A stretch of 64,000 nucleotides of DNA from Mugil cephalus (Eukaryota > Chordata > Actinopteri > Mugiliformes > Mugilidae). The stretch is from the NCBI RefSeq assembly GCF_022458985.1, contig NC_061789.1, forward strand, positions 13,114,357-13,178,356, given 5' to 3'. The first letter of the stretch is position 1. Each line of letters begins with the position of its first letter. Positions 29,460 through 41,500 of this stretch are shown here, in pieces. The notes under the pieces were generated by a model that saw only the letters and a list, made by a program, of their open reading frames with translations, did no database searches and had not been told where the DNA came from. Position numbers and translations under genes: made by a program.

Positions 29460-30264
29460 GAGCTTCGCAACATCATCTTTCCGTCTCACAGGACACGAGA
29501 ATCGCCGCCATATTCACGGACAAAAACTCATACACAATAATTACGCTTTCGTTCAATTATGTCATTAAATATATGGCGTAACTTGAAATATCACATTCGG
29601 GTGTAGCGTTAAAGGTAAAACTGAGATGTTTAGTTGAATGATGCTTAAGATAATTAAGGATTTTGATGAGGGTGATAGATCCGACGTACGACTTACGTGA
29701 TTGTTAAAACAGGAAGAAGGCCCGAAAAAGGTTCCGCCGGGTTTTATGTGAAAGGTGTCATCGCGATACTTCCTCCGCGAGATAACGTGCTCACTAGTGC
29801 CCCCTATGGGCAGCCTTTTCACTGGGTTCAAAACATGACTTGTATTAAATGACTTAATAAGTGTATAAAGTCCATGATAAAATCTAAAATTTCTACTGAT
29901 GTGCATGTAATTTTTATCCATACGAAACCTCTTGATACAAATACATTATTTTAAAGCAAATCTTTGTATATTTTATGTTTATTGCACAGAATACCTAAAC
30001 AACTTCCCTGTATAGGTGAGCATATGTGGCAATAAATCTGATTGTGATTCAGAACCTAGGCTAATATTAGTATTGTTTTACTTATATTTGTTTTATGTTG
30101 AAACAATGTAAGAAAAGCGGTGATTCAAGAGCATGATCTTTTTGGAGGGTGTAGTTTTACGAAGGTTTTTACAAAACAATGGAAGCATGTGTTGATACCA
30201 AACATTACAATTCAATAACACGTTAAGACCAGAAGCAGATATGAAAATGTGTAATGTTAAATAC
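29460..30264. other. Intergenic region rps2 / rnf151 3' end
   Basis: This holds the rps2 promoter and first noncoding exon near 29.45-29.80 kb; a minus-strand ATGGCGGCGATTCTCG stretch lies near 29500. The rest up to the rnf151 poly(A) signal shows no gene or strong repeat. Confidence 0.45.
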
Positions 30265-30369
30265 TTTATTTACAAAGCTGCTGAAAATTCTCTAAATGTA
30301 CCCACATATTAAAAAAAAACACGCGAAATTATACACAGCAGTAGCCAACCAGTAACACTGACTCGTCCC

Positions 30370-31986
30370 TCAGCCGTTGCTGTTGCTACTTGGAGTCCCG
30401 CCGGAGCTGCCACTGCTCTCCCCGAGGTCGTCCTCCTCCACCTCGTGCAGGTCGTCCATCACCTCCAGGCTCTCGCAGATGAGCCCTATCTGCCTCTTCA
30501 TGTGAGCCATGGTGCTCTGCATCCGCCTCATCTTCCTCTGGAGGGCGGTGGCGATGGCCCTGTGGTTCCTCTGCCTGGCCTCGTACTCCTGCCTCAGCTG
30601 CTTGTAGCAGTTGTGCTGCGTCTGGGTGTGGTGGGAGAGTATCGTGCCGCAGCCCATGTGGCACGGCTGGCGCCAGTGCTCGCAGTGGCGCGCGTGGGTC
30701 TCCAGGTCCCTGCGGAGGAGCTGCGCCCTGCAGCCCTGGTACGGGCAGGGGATGAGCTCGTACAGGCAGCTCATGCTGTGGCAGTACTGCTCCGAGAGGG
30801 AGAAGGTCTCGTCGCAGCCACGGATCTCGTTCTTACACTGCCAGATGCACAGGTGGACGAAATAAACACATGACATGCAGAATTGTATGTGTACACACTA
30901 TAAAAATAAGATCATTCACATAAATGCCAATAGAGACGGAGAAAGAACTAGAAAATACTTCTGGAATATAACTGATTAGAGCTGCAGCCTCCACCTAGAT
31001 TCCAGATTTTCTATCCTAGTGTGTTCTCCTCCACATCATTTCATTGTATTGCTGACGTTGTGTTGACAAATAAACTGATGATCCTGTTTCTGACCTTGAT
31101 CTTCATACGGCCAATAGATTTGCTCAGCTTGAACATGACAAAGATCAGGCTCGGGTTAACCGGCTTCCTGCAGCAGGGGCAGGTCTCCTGCCTGTGGAAT
31201 GATAAATTGGGCATCTCTTACAGTTAATAATTTCATCCAATTGACGGCTTTGTTCTTTGTTTATTTTGTGTTTCGTACCTTTTTAGCCACTGTAAGATGC
31301 ATCTCTTGCAGAAAATGTGGTGGCATGCCGCTCTTACAGGACACCTGAGGACCCCCTGGCAAATGGTGCAGATCAGGTCGTAGTCCGGAGCTTCCACAAA
31401 CAGCTCCACGTCATAGCCGCCGCTCTGAGTCGACACCTCTGGGTCCGCCTTGATTTGGCCGATGTAAATACAAACTGTTATTCTGGATTTAACCGTCTTT
31501 AATGAAATTAGAAGGCAAAGGTGTATGGCAGCTGCGGGCCGTGACGGCGACCTGCCCACAATGTATTCAACGTGAAGCAAAGAGACAACAAAACAGAATT
31601 GTTCTGGAAAGTCATATGACCAGTCACATGACTGGCAAAAGCACAATACGTTGAATAACCCAAAATGATTTCAGGACATGAGATCATTTTAAAATGTGTT
31701 CAGCATTATCCGCAATGGTGTTTTTGCTAAACCAAATTCAAAAACCTAACCTAAATTCAAAAACCAAATAAATAAATAAATAAATATTCATACAGCGCTT
31801 TAAAAGACAAAAAATGCTAGGATACACTTCACGGACTAAGGAAAGTAGTTTTTTCTCAAATTAAGGATATAAATTCACATGTACATCCACTACAGTAAAA
31901 ACAAACAAACAACGGAAATTAAAGATGAAAAGAAACACGTATTAAATTAAATAATAAATAAAGAGAAGCTGCCCTATACTCACCAT
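30370..31986 (-). CDS. rnf151: RING finger protein 151-like E3 ubiquitin ligase
   Basis: Four coding exons are proposed: 31984-31986 (ATG alone, followed by GTGAGT), 31279-31448, 31095-31191 and 30370-30837, giving 245 residues, the human RNF151 length. The second exon may instead begin at 31424, eight residues shorter; both keep frame. A C3HC4 RING lies at about residues 29-67: CTICQGVL...CHHIFCKRCI...CPCC. A TRAF-type zinc-finger region follows (GCDETFSLSEQYCHSM...CPYQGC...HARHCEHW...CHMGCG). A predicted coiled coil (YEARQRNHRAIATALQRKMRR) precedes an acidic, Ser/Gly-rich tail. Mammalian RNF151 is testis-biased and implicated in acrosome formation. RNF41 is the nearest alternative family, but the position between rps2 and tbl3 and the length favour RNF151. 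The poly(A) signal is at 30265-30270. Confidence 0.85.
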
Positions 31987-32589
31987 AACAAACTCCTTTC
32001 CTTTCCATTCCCGGCGATGGTTTACTCCCTATCGATCCTCTCACATGTCACGCAGGGAACACACCCCCGTTATCAATACAACACACGCATGAACATTCCT
32101 GACGAAACATGAAGGAGGCAGGGCCCCCGGACAAATGGAAACAGTAAATTATATAAAAAGGAGCTAGATAATTCCCTGCTGTTCGGACAGGGTCCACCTG
32201 TCAAACGTGAAAGCTGAAAAGCTGCCGAAGTAGCGTCTGTTGCAGTAAAAGATAACGTTCATTTCGACAATAATGATACACGTTACTTCGGTTTTGCTGA
32301 AATAACATTTTAATATATGTACTCTAAATTCCCATAAACTACCAGTTGTGTTTTGTTGACATTAAATTTCTACACAGGTTGAAAAAGCTTTTACGGTTCA
32401 GAAAACTAAAACAACAATCCGTCCAATCACAGCTCGGTGCGTTCCGATGACGTACAACGTGTGCGACTCGGTTATCAACATGCGGGATGGACGCCTTGGC
32501 TGTAGCCAACGTGTGTGACGAGAAATAAATTATTTACATTGCAAGTGGCGCCTAATTATTCGGAGTTTGGGGCATTTCTCGCGAGCAAG
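31987..32589. promoter_or_regulatory. Bidirectional promoter region rnf151 / tbl3
   Basis: 603 bases separate the two divergent start codons. The tbl3-proximal half (32430-32590) is GC-richer. A CRE-like TGACGTACA is near 32449, inside CGATGACGTACAACGTG. A TATATAAAAAGG box is near 32149-32162, which on the + strand points toward tbl3 and lies about 430 bases from its ATG. Motif calls are by eye. Confidence 0.4.
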
Positions 32590-35500
32590 ATGGCGAATAT
32601 CAATCTCCGATTCAAAACGAAGTGAGTTTTACACCGCACGTGTAGAAGAAGCCCAGGTGTTGCTAGCGGGCTAACGCAAACTAGGCTACGGCGGCTTCAC
32701 TTCACGGTCTCATTTCTCTCATTCTCTTCCAGTTATGCTGTTTCCAGCAAGATCGAGCCGTTTTACAAAGGAGGCAAAGTGCAGGTGCGTTGTCTGCACT
32801 GACATGTCAGTGTGTAAGGATGTAGTACGTGCTGGGTTAACTTGACACGATTTTAAGTGAGACTTTATGGAAATGCCACATTGTCATAAGGTTGAAAGAC
32901 TTCGAGGAGGCACGTTTGGTTGTGTATTAGAGGCCAAAATGCCTTGATGTATTGTCCGAAGTATGGGGCTAGTGACTAAAACTCATCGACTTGACCTTTA
33001 ACCTCCCTGTCTCTATTTTTCCCCCAGATCAGCAAAGATGAAAACTACATCTTCTGCACATGTGGATCTCGTGTCAATGTTTTGGAGATCAGCACAGGGA
33101 AGATCGTTCACTGTGTGGAGCATGTGAGTGCAGTCTGATTATGTTTGAAGGGTTAGCAGCTACATTAACAACAACAATGTATAGTGCCAGAGATTGTAAT
33201 AATCCATTATGACGCATTAAAAGGTGACAAAAGTCAATCGCAACAATGAAATGGCACTCGCTTGTCAGTTCATTAGGTACACTAGTGAAAACTAGTGATT
33301 TCTAATATAACACACCAGTTCTATAGTGTTCAGCATTTGTTTAAAATACCTGAGAGCTGATGATTCAGCTGTGTTTTCCTTTTGGAAGCTGTGGTTTGTA
33401 GTACTGTTAAATTACATATGACACATATTTGTGTTGCTTTGAATTTCAGTCAGGAACAGTCATAAAGGTGGATTAAGTGCAGCACCGTTATACTAGAACA
33501 CATTTATTTTCCAACATACTGAGCTGACAAGTGAGAGAAAGCCTTATTTGGATGTTGAAATTGTAAATGTTTAAATATACCTTATAATAATGTGCACAGT
33601 TGTGTCACAGTGTGTGAAGTGTGACATCACCCGGAGACATTCTCTCCCATTTATAACAAAGGAAATACATCTTGAACTTTATAGGTTCTCCTACTGATAA
33701 TGTAAAGACCTAAGATGTGACCTAGCTAATGAGAACATTTCCGTTTCTGCTGTCTTCTCCTGTTTGACAAAATTTTCCACGAAGGACGATCAAGAGGACA
33801 TCACATCGTTTGCGCTCAGCTGTGACGATGAGGTAAGCAAAAAACCTGACTCGACTGAAATGACTCAAAATTCACGATGCAGTTACTGGTGTGCCATTTA
33901 AAAAGCCTTGACTGTGTCTTTGCTTACTGTGTCACAGTTTCTGGTAACAGCCAGCAGGGCTCTGTTGCTGAAGCAGTGGGACTGGAGGCAGGCCACCTGC
34001 GTTCGCTCCTGGAGGGCGATTCACACGGTTCCTGTTGCCAGTATGACCTTTGACCCCACCTCCACCCTCCTGGCAACAGGTCGGCTATGATGTAACTAAT
34101 TAACAGCGATTATCTCCTCCCTAATGTTTGGCATCACATAGTTGACAGTGTTTCGCTTTGTCTTGCAGGTGGCTGTGATGGCACCATAAAGGTTTGGGAC
34201 GTGGTGAAGCAGTACTGCACTCACAACCTGAAAGGGTCGTCTGGTGTCGTACAGTAAGTGGACGCAGCTTGGCCCTTCTTGGAAATACAAAAATACTTTT
34301 ACATGTGTGCCATACAGCAGGGGTCTTCAATGTTTTTCAGGCTAAGGATCTGAAATTGGTTCAGCAGTGATAGGGTACTGTGTACAGGAGGCTTAGATTA
34401 CCAGGTCTAATGTGGAGCTGCACTGTTGAGCTCCCATATCGCGAAAGATAACATCTTCTGACCCCATTTATCCCTTAACTTAAATGTGTTGGATTCAGGT
34501 TAATGTGAATCTAAAGAAATTTGTGGGGGAAAATAATTTAAAAAAAAGTCTAATCAACCAAAGACCCTCCTGCAGTACCTCCGCGGCCCCCTAGGGGTCG
34601 CTTACTCCCTGTTGCCGTACAGAATGGTATATTCACTGGAAATCCTTTATAGGTCTTTATTGTCACAAATGTAAAAGAAACTGTCCATTTTGTAGCTGGA
34701 ATTAATAAATTACTTAAATCTTCTGTTTATTTTTGCAGCTTGGTCCAGTTCCACCCAGACATGGACCGGCTGCAGCTCTTCTCCTCCTCTCTGGACTGCG
34801 GCATTCGGCTGTGGGACCTGCGCTCCAGCAAGTGTGTGTGCGTGCTCCAGAGCCACTACAGCGCCGTCACCTCCCTCAGCTTCAGCCTGGACGGCGACAC
34901 CATGATCAGGTGCGGCCGGCGCGCAGACGCAGCGGATGTGGCTGATGTCGTCCGTCAAAGTGCCGTGAGTGTGTCTGAAACGCCGACGCGCGTAACTGTT
35001 TCCTGATCTTTACTTGCAGTTCCGGCCGAGATAAAATCTGCACAGTGTGGGACCTAAAAAGTCGGGAAGCGAAGAGAACGATTCCGATCTACGAGGTAAG
35101 AGCGTGCAAAAGCTTTAGTTGATAACAGAAATTCATTTTTATACTTTTCCTGCTTTAAAAATACTTCATCCTCATCAGTGCATGTCGTCTTTATCTGCAG
35201 GCTGTGGAAGGTGTCACGCTCCTGCCTGAGGAGACAGATTTATCTGAGATTGGCGTGAAGACCAAGGGCTTATATTTCATCACAGCTGGCAGCAAAGGTT
35301 TTTTCAAAGGCTCTTGAATTTCCCTGAAACATCTCATCTGTGTCCCAAATCTAAATTTTGTGCTTTAAATATCACTGTCACACGCCAATGCGTCCGTCTT
35401 CCCTGCAGGTATAATGAGGTTGTGGGACGCCAACAAGGCGCGGTGCGTCTACACCCAGACCCTCTCCTCCACCCTCGCCCCTGCCTCTGGAGAGGAGGAG

Positions 35501-38500
35501 GAAGAGAATGACGGCGACAACCCCCGTAGTCTCACGCACCTCTTTTACCTGCCTGCCTCCTCCAGACTGGCCACAGTCACCGCAGAACACAACATAATGT
35601 TCTACAAGCTGCCCGACCTCACCACAATGCAGCAGGTGAGCGCGATATTTAGATCCAATCCTGATGGTTATTACTTGGGAATTGCACCGTTTTTACAAAT
35701 TTTCGTCGTTTGATCTGTCCGTTTGCTCCAGTTCGTGGGTTACAATGACGAGGTGCTGGACGTGAAGTTCCTGGGGAAAGGCGACAGTCACATCGTGGTG
35801 GCGACCAACAGCTGCCAGCTGAAGGTGTTTGAGCTGCTCACCAACAGCTGCCAGATCCTCTACGGACACACAGGTCGGTCACCAGCAGAGGGCAGCACGT
35901 GAACACGGTTCTGCAGCGGAAAAGTGTTGCACTGCATGCATGTACATCAGGGGTCACATACAGTCCAACAATTTATAGCATAATAACTTATAAGTAAAGA
36001 CAACTCCAGATTTCTCCATTTGTTGTAGTGCAAAGAAGAGCAAGTAAACTGGGAGAATGTTTACATTTAATAAACTATCCTTAAACTATCCTTGACACCT
36101 GTGATCTGACAGTGGTAGTCAGATGAAAATAGTTTAAATAAAAATACGATGAATTGGGTATAAATGCAGATGTATGGAATAATTAAAAGGATGCAGATCT
36201 AGGAAGTATTAAAGCACAGGGGGAAAATGTAAAAGTAGCAACGAAACCAGAATTCTAATCAGATTTTCTCGTCTTTGTGCGACTCGCCGAGCAGGTCGGA
36301 TGGATGTTTATCTCTCCCTCTTTTTCTCTTCTTTTTTCCCCCCTGTTCATCTCCCCCAGATACTGTCCTCACGTTGGACGTGTTCAAAAAAGGCCAACTC
36401 TTTGCAAGCTGCGCCAAGGTAACAATAACGTCTTTTAAACATGAAAGCTTTCCATAGATAGCAGCATTAAACCACGTTGAAGCCAACAGACACATTGGTG
36501 CGTTTGTCTTTAGGACAGGTCGGTGCGTGTGTGGCAGATGGACGGTGGTCGGGTGAGATGTGTGGCCCAGGGCTCCGGCCACACCAATGCTGTGGGCTCC
36601 ATCACCTGCTCCAGGTAAAACTCCTGCAGGTTTTCTTATCACAGGTACCTGCCACGTATGCACCATAAACGGATTTAATGTGAATCTGATCCTTGTGTCC
36701 AGGGTGAAAGCGTCTTTCATTGTGACTGGTAGTCAAGATTGTACCGTGAAGGTGTGGGATCTGCCGGCAGACCTCTTTACGACAGAGGCGGACATCCATC
36801 AGCTGACCGCCCGCACCACGGAGAAGGCACACGATAAGGTACAAGACAGTTAAGGAACAGGAGGGAAAGTAACTCCTGCAGCCATTTTGTCTGCATAAAA
36901 GACAATATTTCTTCTCCAAATCTGAGCCTGGAACTCCTATGTGGCATGATATGGTTGGCAAATACATCAAAATCTAAATCAAACTGGAACCGGTCCAAAC
37001 CTTTTGACAGGCTTCTCCTGCTCCAGGTGCTTAACAAAACATTTTTTATTTGCACGCTTGGATAAACCGTCACTGATGAAGGAGATTAGGTTGAAATATC
37101 GAAACAAGAAAAAAAGCAATTGTTGGGAAATACTTTTATCCTTTAAAGTTGTTCTAAAATCCGCTGGCACGTTTCCTCACCACGAAAAACACATCTCTGG
37201 TTGGACTAAATGGTTAATCTTCAACTACTTTGTCCGCTGTCTAAACACTCAGAGCGAGCCTTACTTAAGAGGGATTGTGGAGGCTTAGTCTCTGTTTACA
37301 CTTAAATGAGAAATTCGATGACACAGTGAAACAAAAAGCTCTGTAAAAGTGACAACCTGTTTGAACATTAATCTCCAATACCGAGTACTGCTTGTGACGC
37401 CTTGTACAAGCGAACACCCGTTGAAACAGCACTTTATATTTGGCTAAGAAATCAAATATTTGGTCAACAAAAACAGGAAGTGTCCAGTGAGCAGCAGTTT
37501 CCTGGGTAAAAAGGCCTTGTCAGTGCCAAACATCAGAGGAGAGCAGTGAGACTGGTTCAAGCTGGTAGAAGGAAAACAGTAACTCTAAACTGAAACCTCT
37601 CTGAAACAGAGGATCACATCTGAAACCACAACACGCCAAACATGGAAGTGCTGCGACAGCAGAAAACCAGACGCAGGATAAGAGCAGGAACAACTGAGGC
37701 TACAGCTCACAAGGGTTCAACAAAATTAGACAAAAGAACATTCAGTGTGTTTACATGCATGTGAAAAAAACAAAAACCAATGATTCCCTTAATCCGACTT
37801 AAACTGGAAAACTTTAGCACATGTAAACACGTTACAAACTAATATCGCTGAGTTCTACTCATCCAAATAAGACACCCCCCACATATATACGCCTTAATTG
37901 GAGTTTAACTAGACAACACGTTTTTGAATGTTTAGGTCCCGTTTAGTCTTTGTATCAACGATTCAAGCTGGCGGTGGTGGTGTTGGGGTGACTTTGGGCC
38001 CCTAGTAGGCGGTTTAGACTTCTGCGTTAAGTTGACAGCGCAGACCCTGTGAAGAGGCTAGTGCCAGAACTGACACGGACCTTTCCGAAAAATGTAACTG
38101 TACGACTCGCCACAGGCCACAAGAGCTGTGATTGTCGTGTTTCCGCTTTCGTATTTCCAGCTGCTTCTCCAACTCCACCATTTCCAAACTGATTGTTTTG
38201 GGTCAGTACAGATGGAGCACATCCTTGAAGGTTAACTGAAGAGGTTCGGAGATACAAACATTCGTGTGACTTGTCATCAGCAAAATTTCGGCAAAAAGTT
38301 TCAGTCGCCGCTGTCGAAAGTGACGCAGGAAATGGAAACAAAAATGCACCTGACTCTCAAAAAAGACGCTGCTCCGACTAGCGTTTCGGGTTTGTTGTTA
38401 TAGGCCAAGCCATAAATGCAAGCGTAAATGGCTTGCGCTGGCAATTTGTGTAAGTTACAGCCTCTATGTGCCACAGTACTCTAAAAGAGTCTTTAGACTC

Positions 38501-41500
38501 AATGGCTACTTCCAGGCTCCACCACATTTCTGATCACCCCCTCAACTAATAAGCTAACATGTTTCTTTTTATATGGTTGCACGGTGTAAATATCAACTTC
38601 TAGATTATAAAGCTCTCTCCATTAACTGTAGGAATGCAAATAATGTTCATTGTTTTACAAGTGAGGTGGTTTATTTATTTCTCAAATCCTGTCTAATACA
38701 CGCACCAGCGGTGACTCAGTCCCAAGCTATGTAAACGGTGTGTATTCAAGTTAATCTTTTCTTAAGAAAGTTTGCTCACTTCTGGATCTGAATACCATTT
38801 GTAAGGTGACGGCAAAGTTTGGGCACGTGTGGGTTTTTTTTTGTTTGTTTGTTTTTTTTGCCTGCTGCACGTACACTCTTCTCATTCAAGATATGCAATG
38901 CAGCAATTTCACAACAGGAACTGTCATTTAGGGCGGCATAGCGGCTAGGTGGTTAGCGCTGATGCCACCCAGCGAGAAGGTCCGGTTTGTCTGAGTGTTA
39001 GACCTGGGATGGCCTGGCCACCTGTCCAGGGTGTACCCCGCCCCTCGTCTAATGACAGCCGGTATAGGCTCCGGCAACCCCCCAGACCCCAGTGAGGATC
39101 AGCGGTAGTAGAAGCTGAGATGAGAATTGTCAAATAGAGGTTTCAGGAGTGTCATTGGTTTTCTTGCAAATTGAACTCCCCTATATTTCCATATAAATTC
39201 TCAATGCAGCTTCTTTGCTGATTTAAACTTTACTGTTAAAAATGATTCCTCATATTATTTACGTCCACGTCTTTCTATATTCCCACAGGATGTGAACAGC
39301 GTTACAGTGTCGCCCAATGACAAGCTCCTGGCCACGGGCTCCCAGGACCGCACGGCCAAGCTGTGGTCGCTGACGGGGGACGGGAACCTGGCCCTGCTGG
39401 GCGTGTTCCGAGGCCACCGTCGCGGCGTTTGGACCGTCTGCTTTTCACCGGTCGACCAGGTGCTGGCCACCTCCTCCGCAGATGGCACCACCAAGCTGTG
39501 GAGCCTGCAGGACTTCAGCTGCCTCAAGGTGAGGGGGACGATAGTGCGTGCACGCGCCACGAATCCCTTTAGTCGTCGGTGTGGACTTTGAAACTTTTTC
39601 CCCTCTTTGTTTTCAAGACGTTCGAGGGCCACGATGCGTCCGTCCTCAAGGTCGTCTTTGTGAGCCGAGGCGCTCAGCTGCTTTCCAGGTAACCGCACTT
39701 CCTCATTATATTAACAAAAGAGGCCTGTTCTGTTACCACGTTGCAGAGAAATGAGTCAGTTCATTTAAAAATAGCAGCTTCGCATTGTGCTGTAGATTAA
39801 GGAAACGAGACGATAAAATGCCTGATTTGCCCTTATCGCATTATCTCAGATGGCTGATTGTTTTGGCTCATTTCAGGGAACCATCATTTGTTAAGCATGT
39901 CGAAAAATGCAAACAAGGCTGTGTTTTAAAAGCAAAGCTATATTCTAAAGATGCTCGTCTGTATCCATGAGATAAAAAAAAAAAAAAAAATTTGTTCCAT
40001 TTGTGCACCGTGATAGACAAGTGTACATCAATTACATCCATAATCGTTTATTATGTCTTCATGCTCGCTGCTATAAGCATGAATTAATATTTTTTATTAG
40101 CTTCAATTTTCAGATGTCGGATTCATATTTTGAACCTTATTCAAAATCTTCACATTTGAAAAGCTTAAACCTAAGAATATTTGCATATTTGCCTGATTAA
40201 ACAAAGTAAAGATTATTTGAATCATCTTTGTTTCAACACTTTTTTCCAACACGCGAGTCCTGTGGTGTGTTTAATTTAATATTTCCTTATCGTGTTCCAC
40301 AGCGGCTCCGATGGTTTGGTAAAGCTGTGGACCATAAAGACCAACGAGTGCGTGAAGACGCTGGATGCCCACCAGGACAAAGTGTGGGGTCTCCACGCCA
40401 GTCACAAGGATGATAAGATGGTGACTGGCTCAGCAGACTCTCATATCACCGTGTGGGTGGTAAGTAGGTTTTGACTGATGGAGGATTTAAGTGGACCAGA
40501 TGATTCTTTGTTAGGCTTCTGATTGGTCTGCTGACCACCAACCAACCCTATTCTTTGTCAAGTCTAGGCTCCCTTTGTTGGGTTAGACAAACAACAGCAA
40601 TGCAGGTATCCATCCCATAGAAAATCCTTCTGATTGGTGGTCGGCAGACCAATCGGAAGACCAGGAAAGTGTCAACCAGCAATCAGACTTCTAAATAGGC
40701 TAAAAATAGTGCTTCAGGAATCAAAAAGCTTCCTTAAAGTGTCACCAATTCATCTAATTTGAATAAACCCAATCAATTCTAGATTGACATGGAAATATGT
40801 GGAATAGTATGACACACAGACCTCTCAACCCAGAAATAAGCACGTGTCACAGTGTTTATTTGTCATTTGACCGTGCACTCGATGCTTCTTTGTTCAGTAT
40901 TTGCATCTAGTGTTTGAGGAGGGGATATCAGGGAGTGGTTCTTACCATGAAGAATGCTTCAGAAACATACTCATTCTTTCTTTATTGCTCTTAGCTTGTT
41001 ATGTTTAGCTGACCATTCATTCTGACTTATCCCTGAACAGGGCGGGTGATTGTACAATGTTAAATATACTTGCCTGTTTGTGCACCGCTAGGATGTCACT
41101 GAAGTGGAGATTGCAGAAGAGCAGGCCAAGCAAGAGGACCAGATCCTCAAGTAAGTTGCAAAGATTGATTATTTTGTCGGATGTTCGTACCTGATATTGA
41201 TATCTGATCCCAAGTGACCAGTTTCAAGTACAACTGTGAACACACCCGAGGTGCACTGAGGACACATTGGAGATCTGGTCACTCAGACTATGATCATAGG
41301 GCGTCTGGGCCACTTGTCAATTCCTGTAAGTGAATTTGGGAATTAACAAATAATATTATTGAGCGTGTTCACACTGTGTCATAAACACAGGGCACAAAAC
41401 TTTGATCGGATCTCGAGACACATTCAAAATATTGGGTGTGAACACAGCATTTTCAGCTGGTTACTTGTAATCTGATCACTGAGAACACATTAAAATGAGT

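Noticed and set aside
30445-30873. 142-codon + strand open frame opposite rnf151
   Set aside because: It is the shadow of the rnf151 last exon; composition reflects antisense of the TRAF-type finger region.
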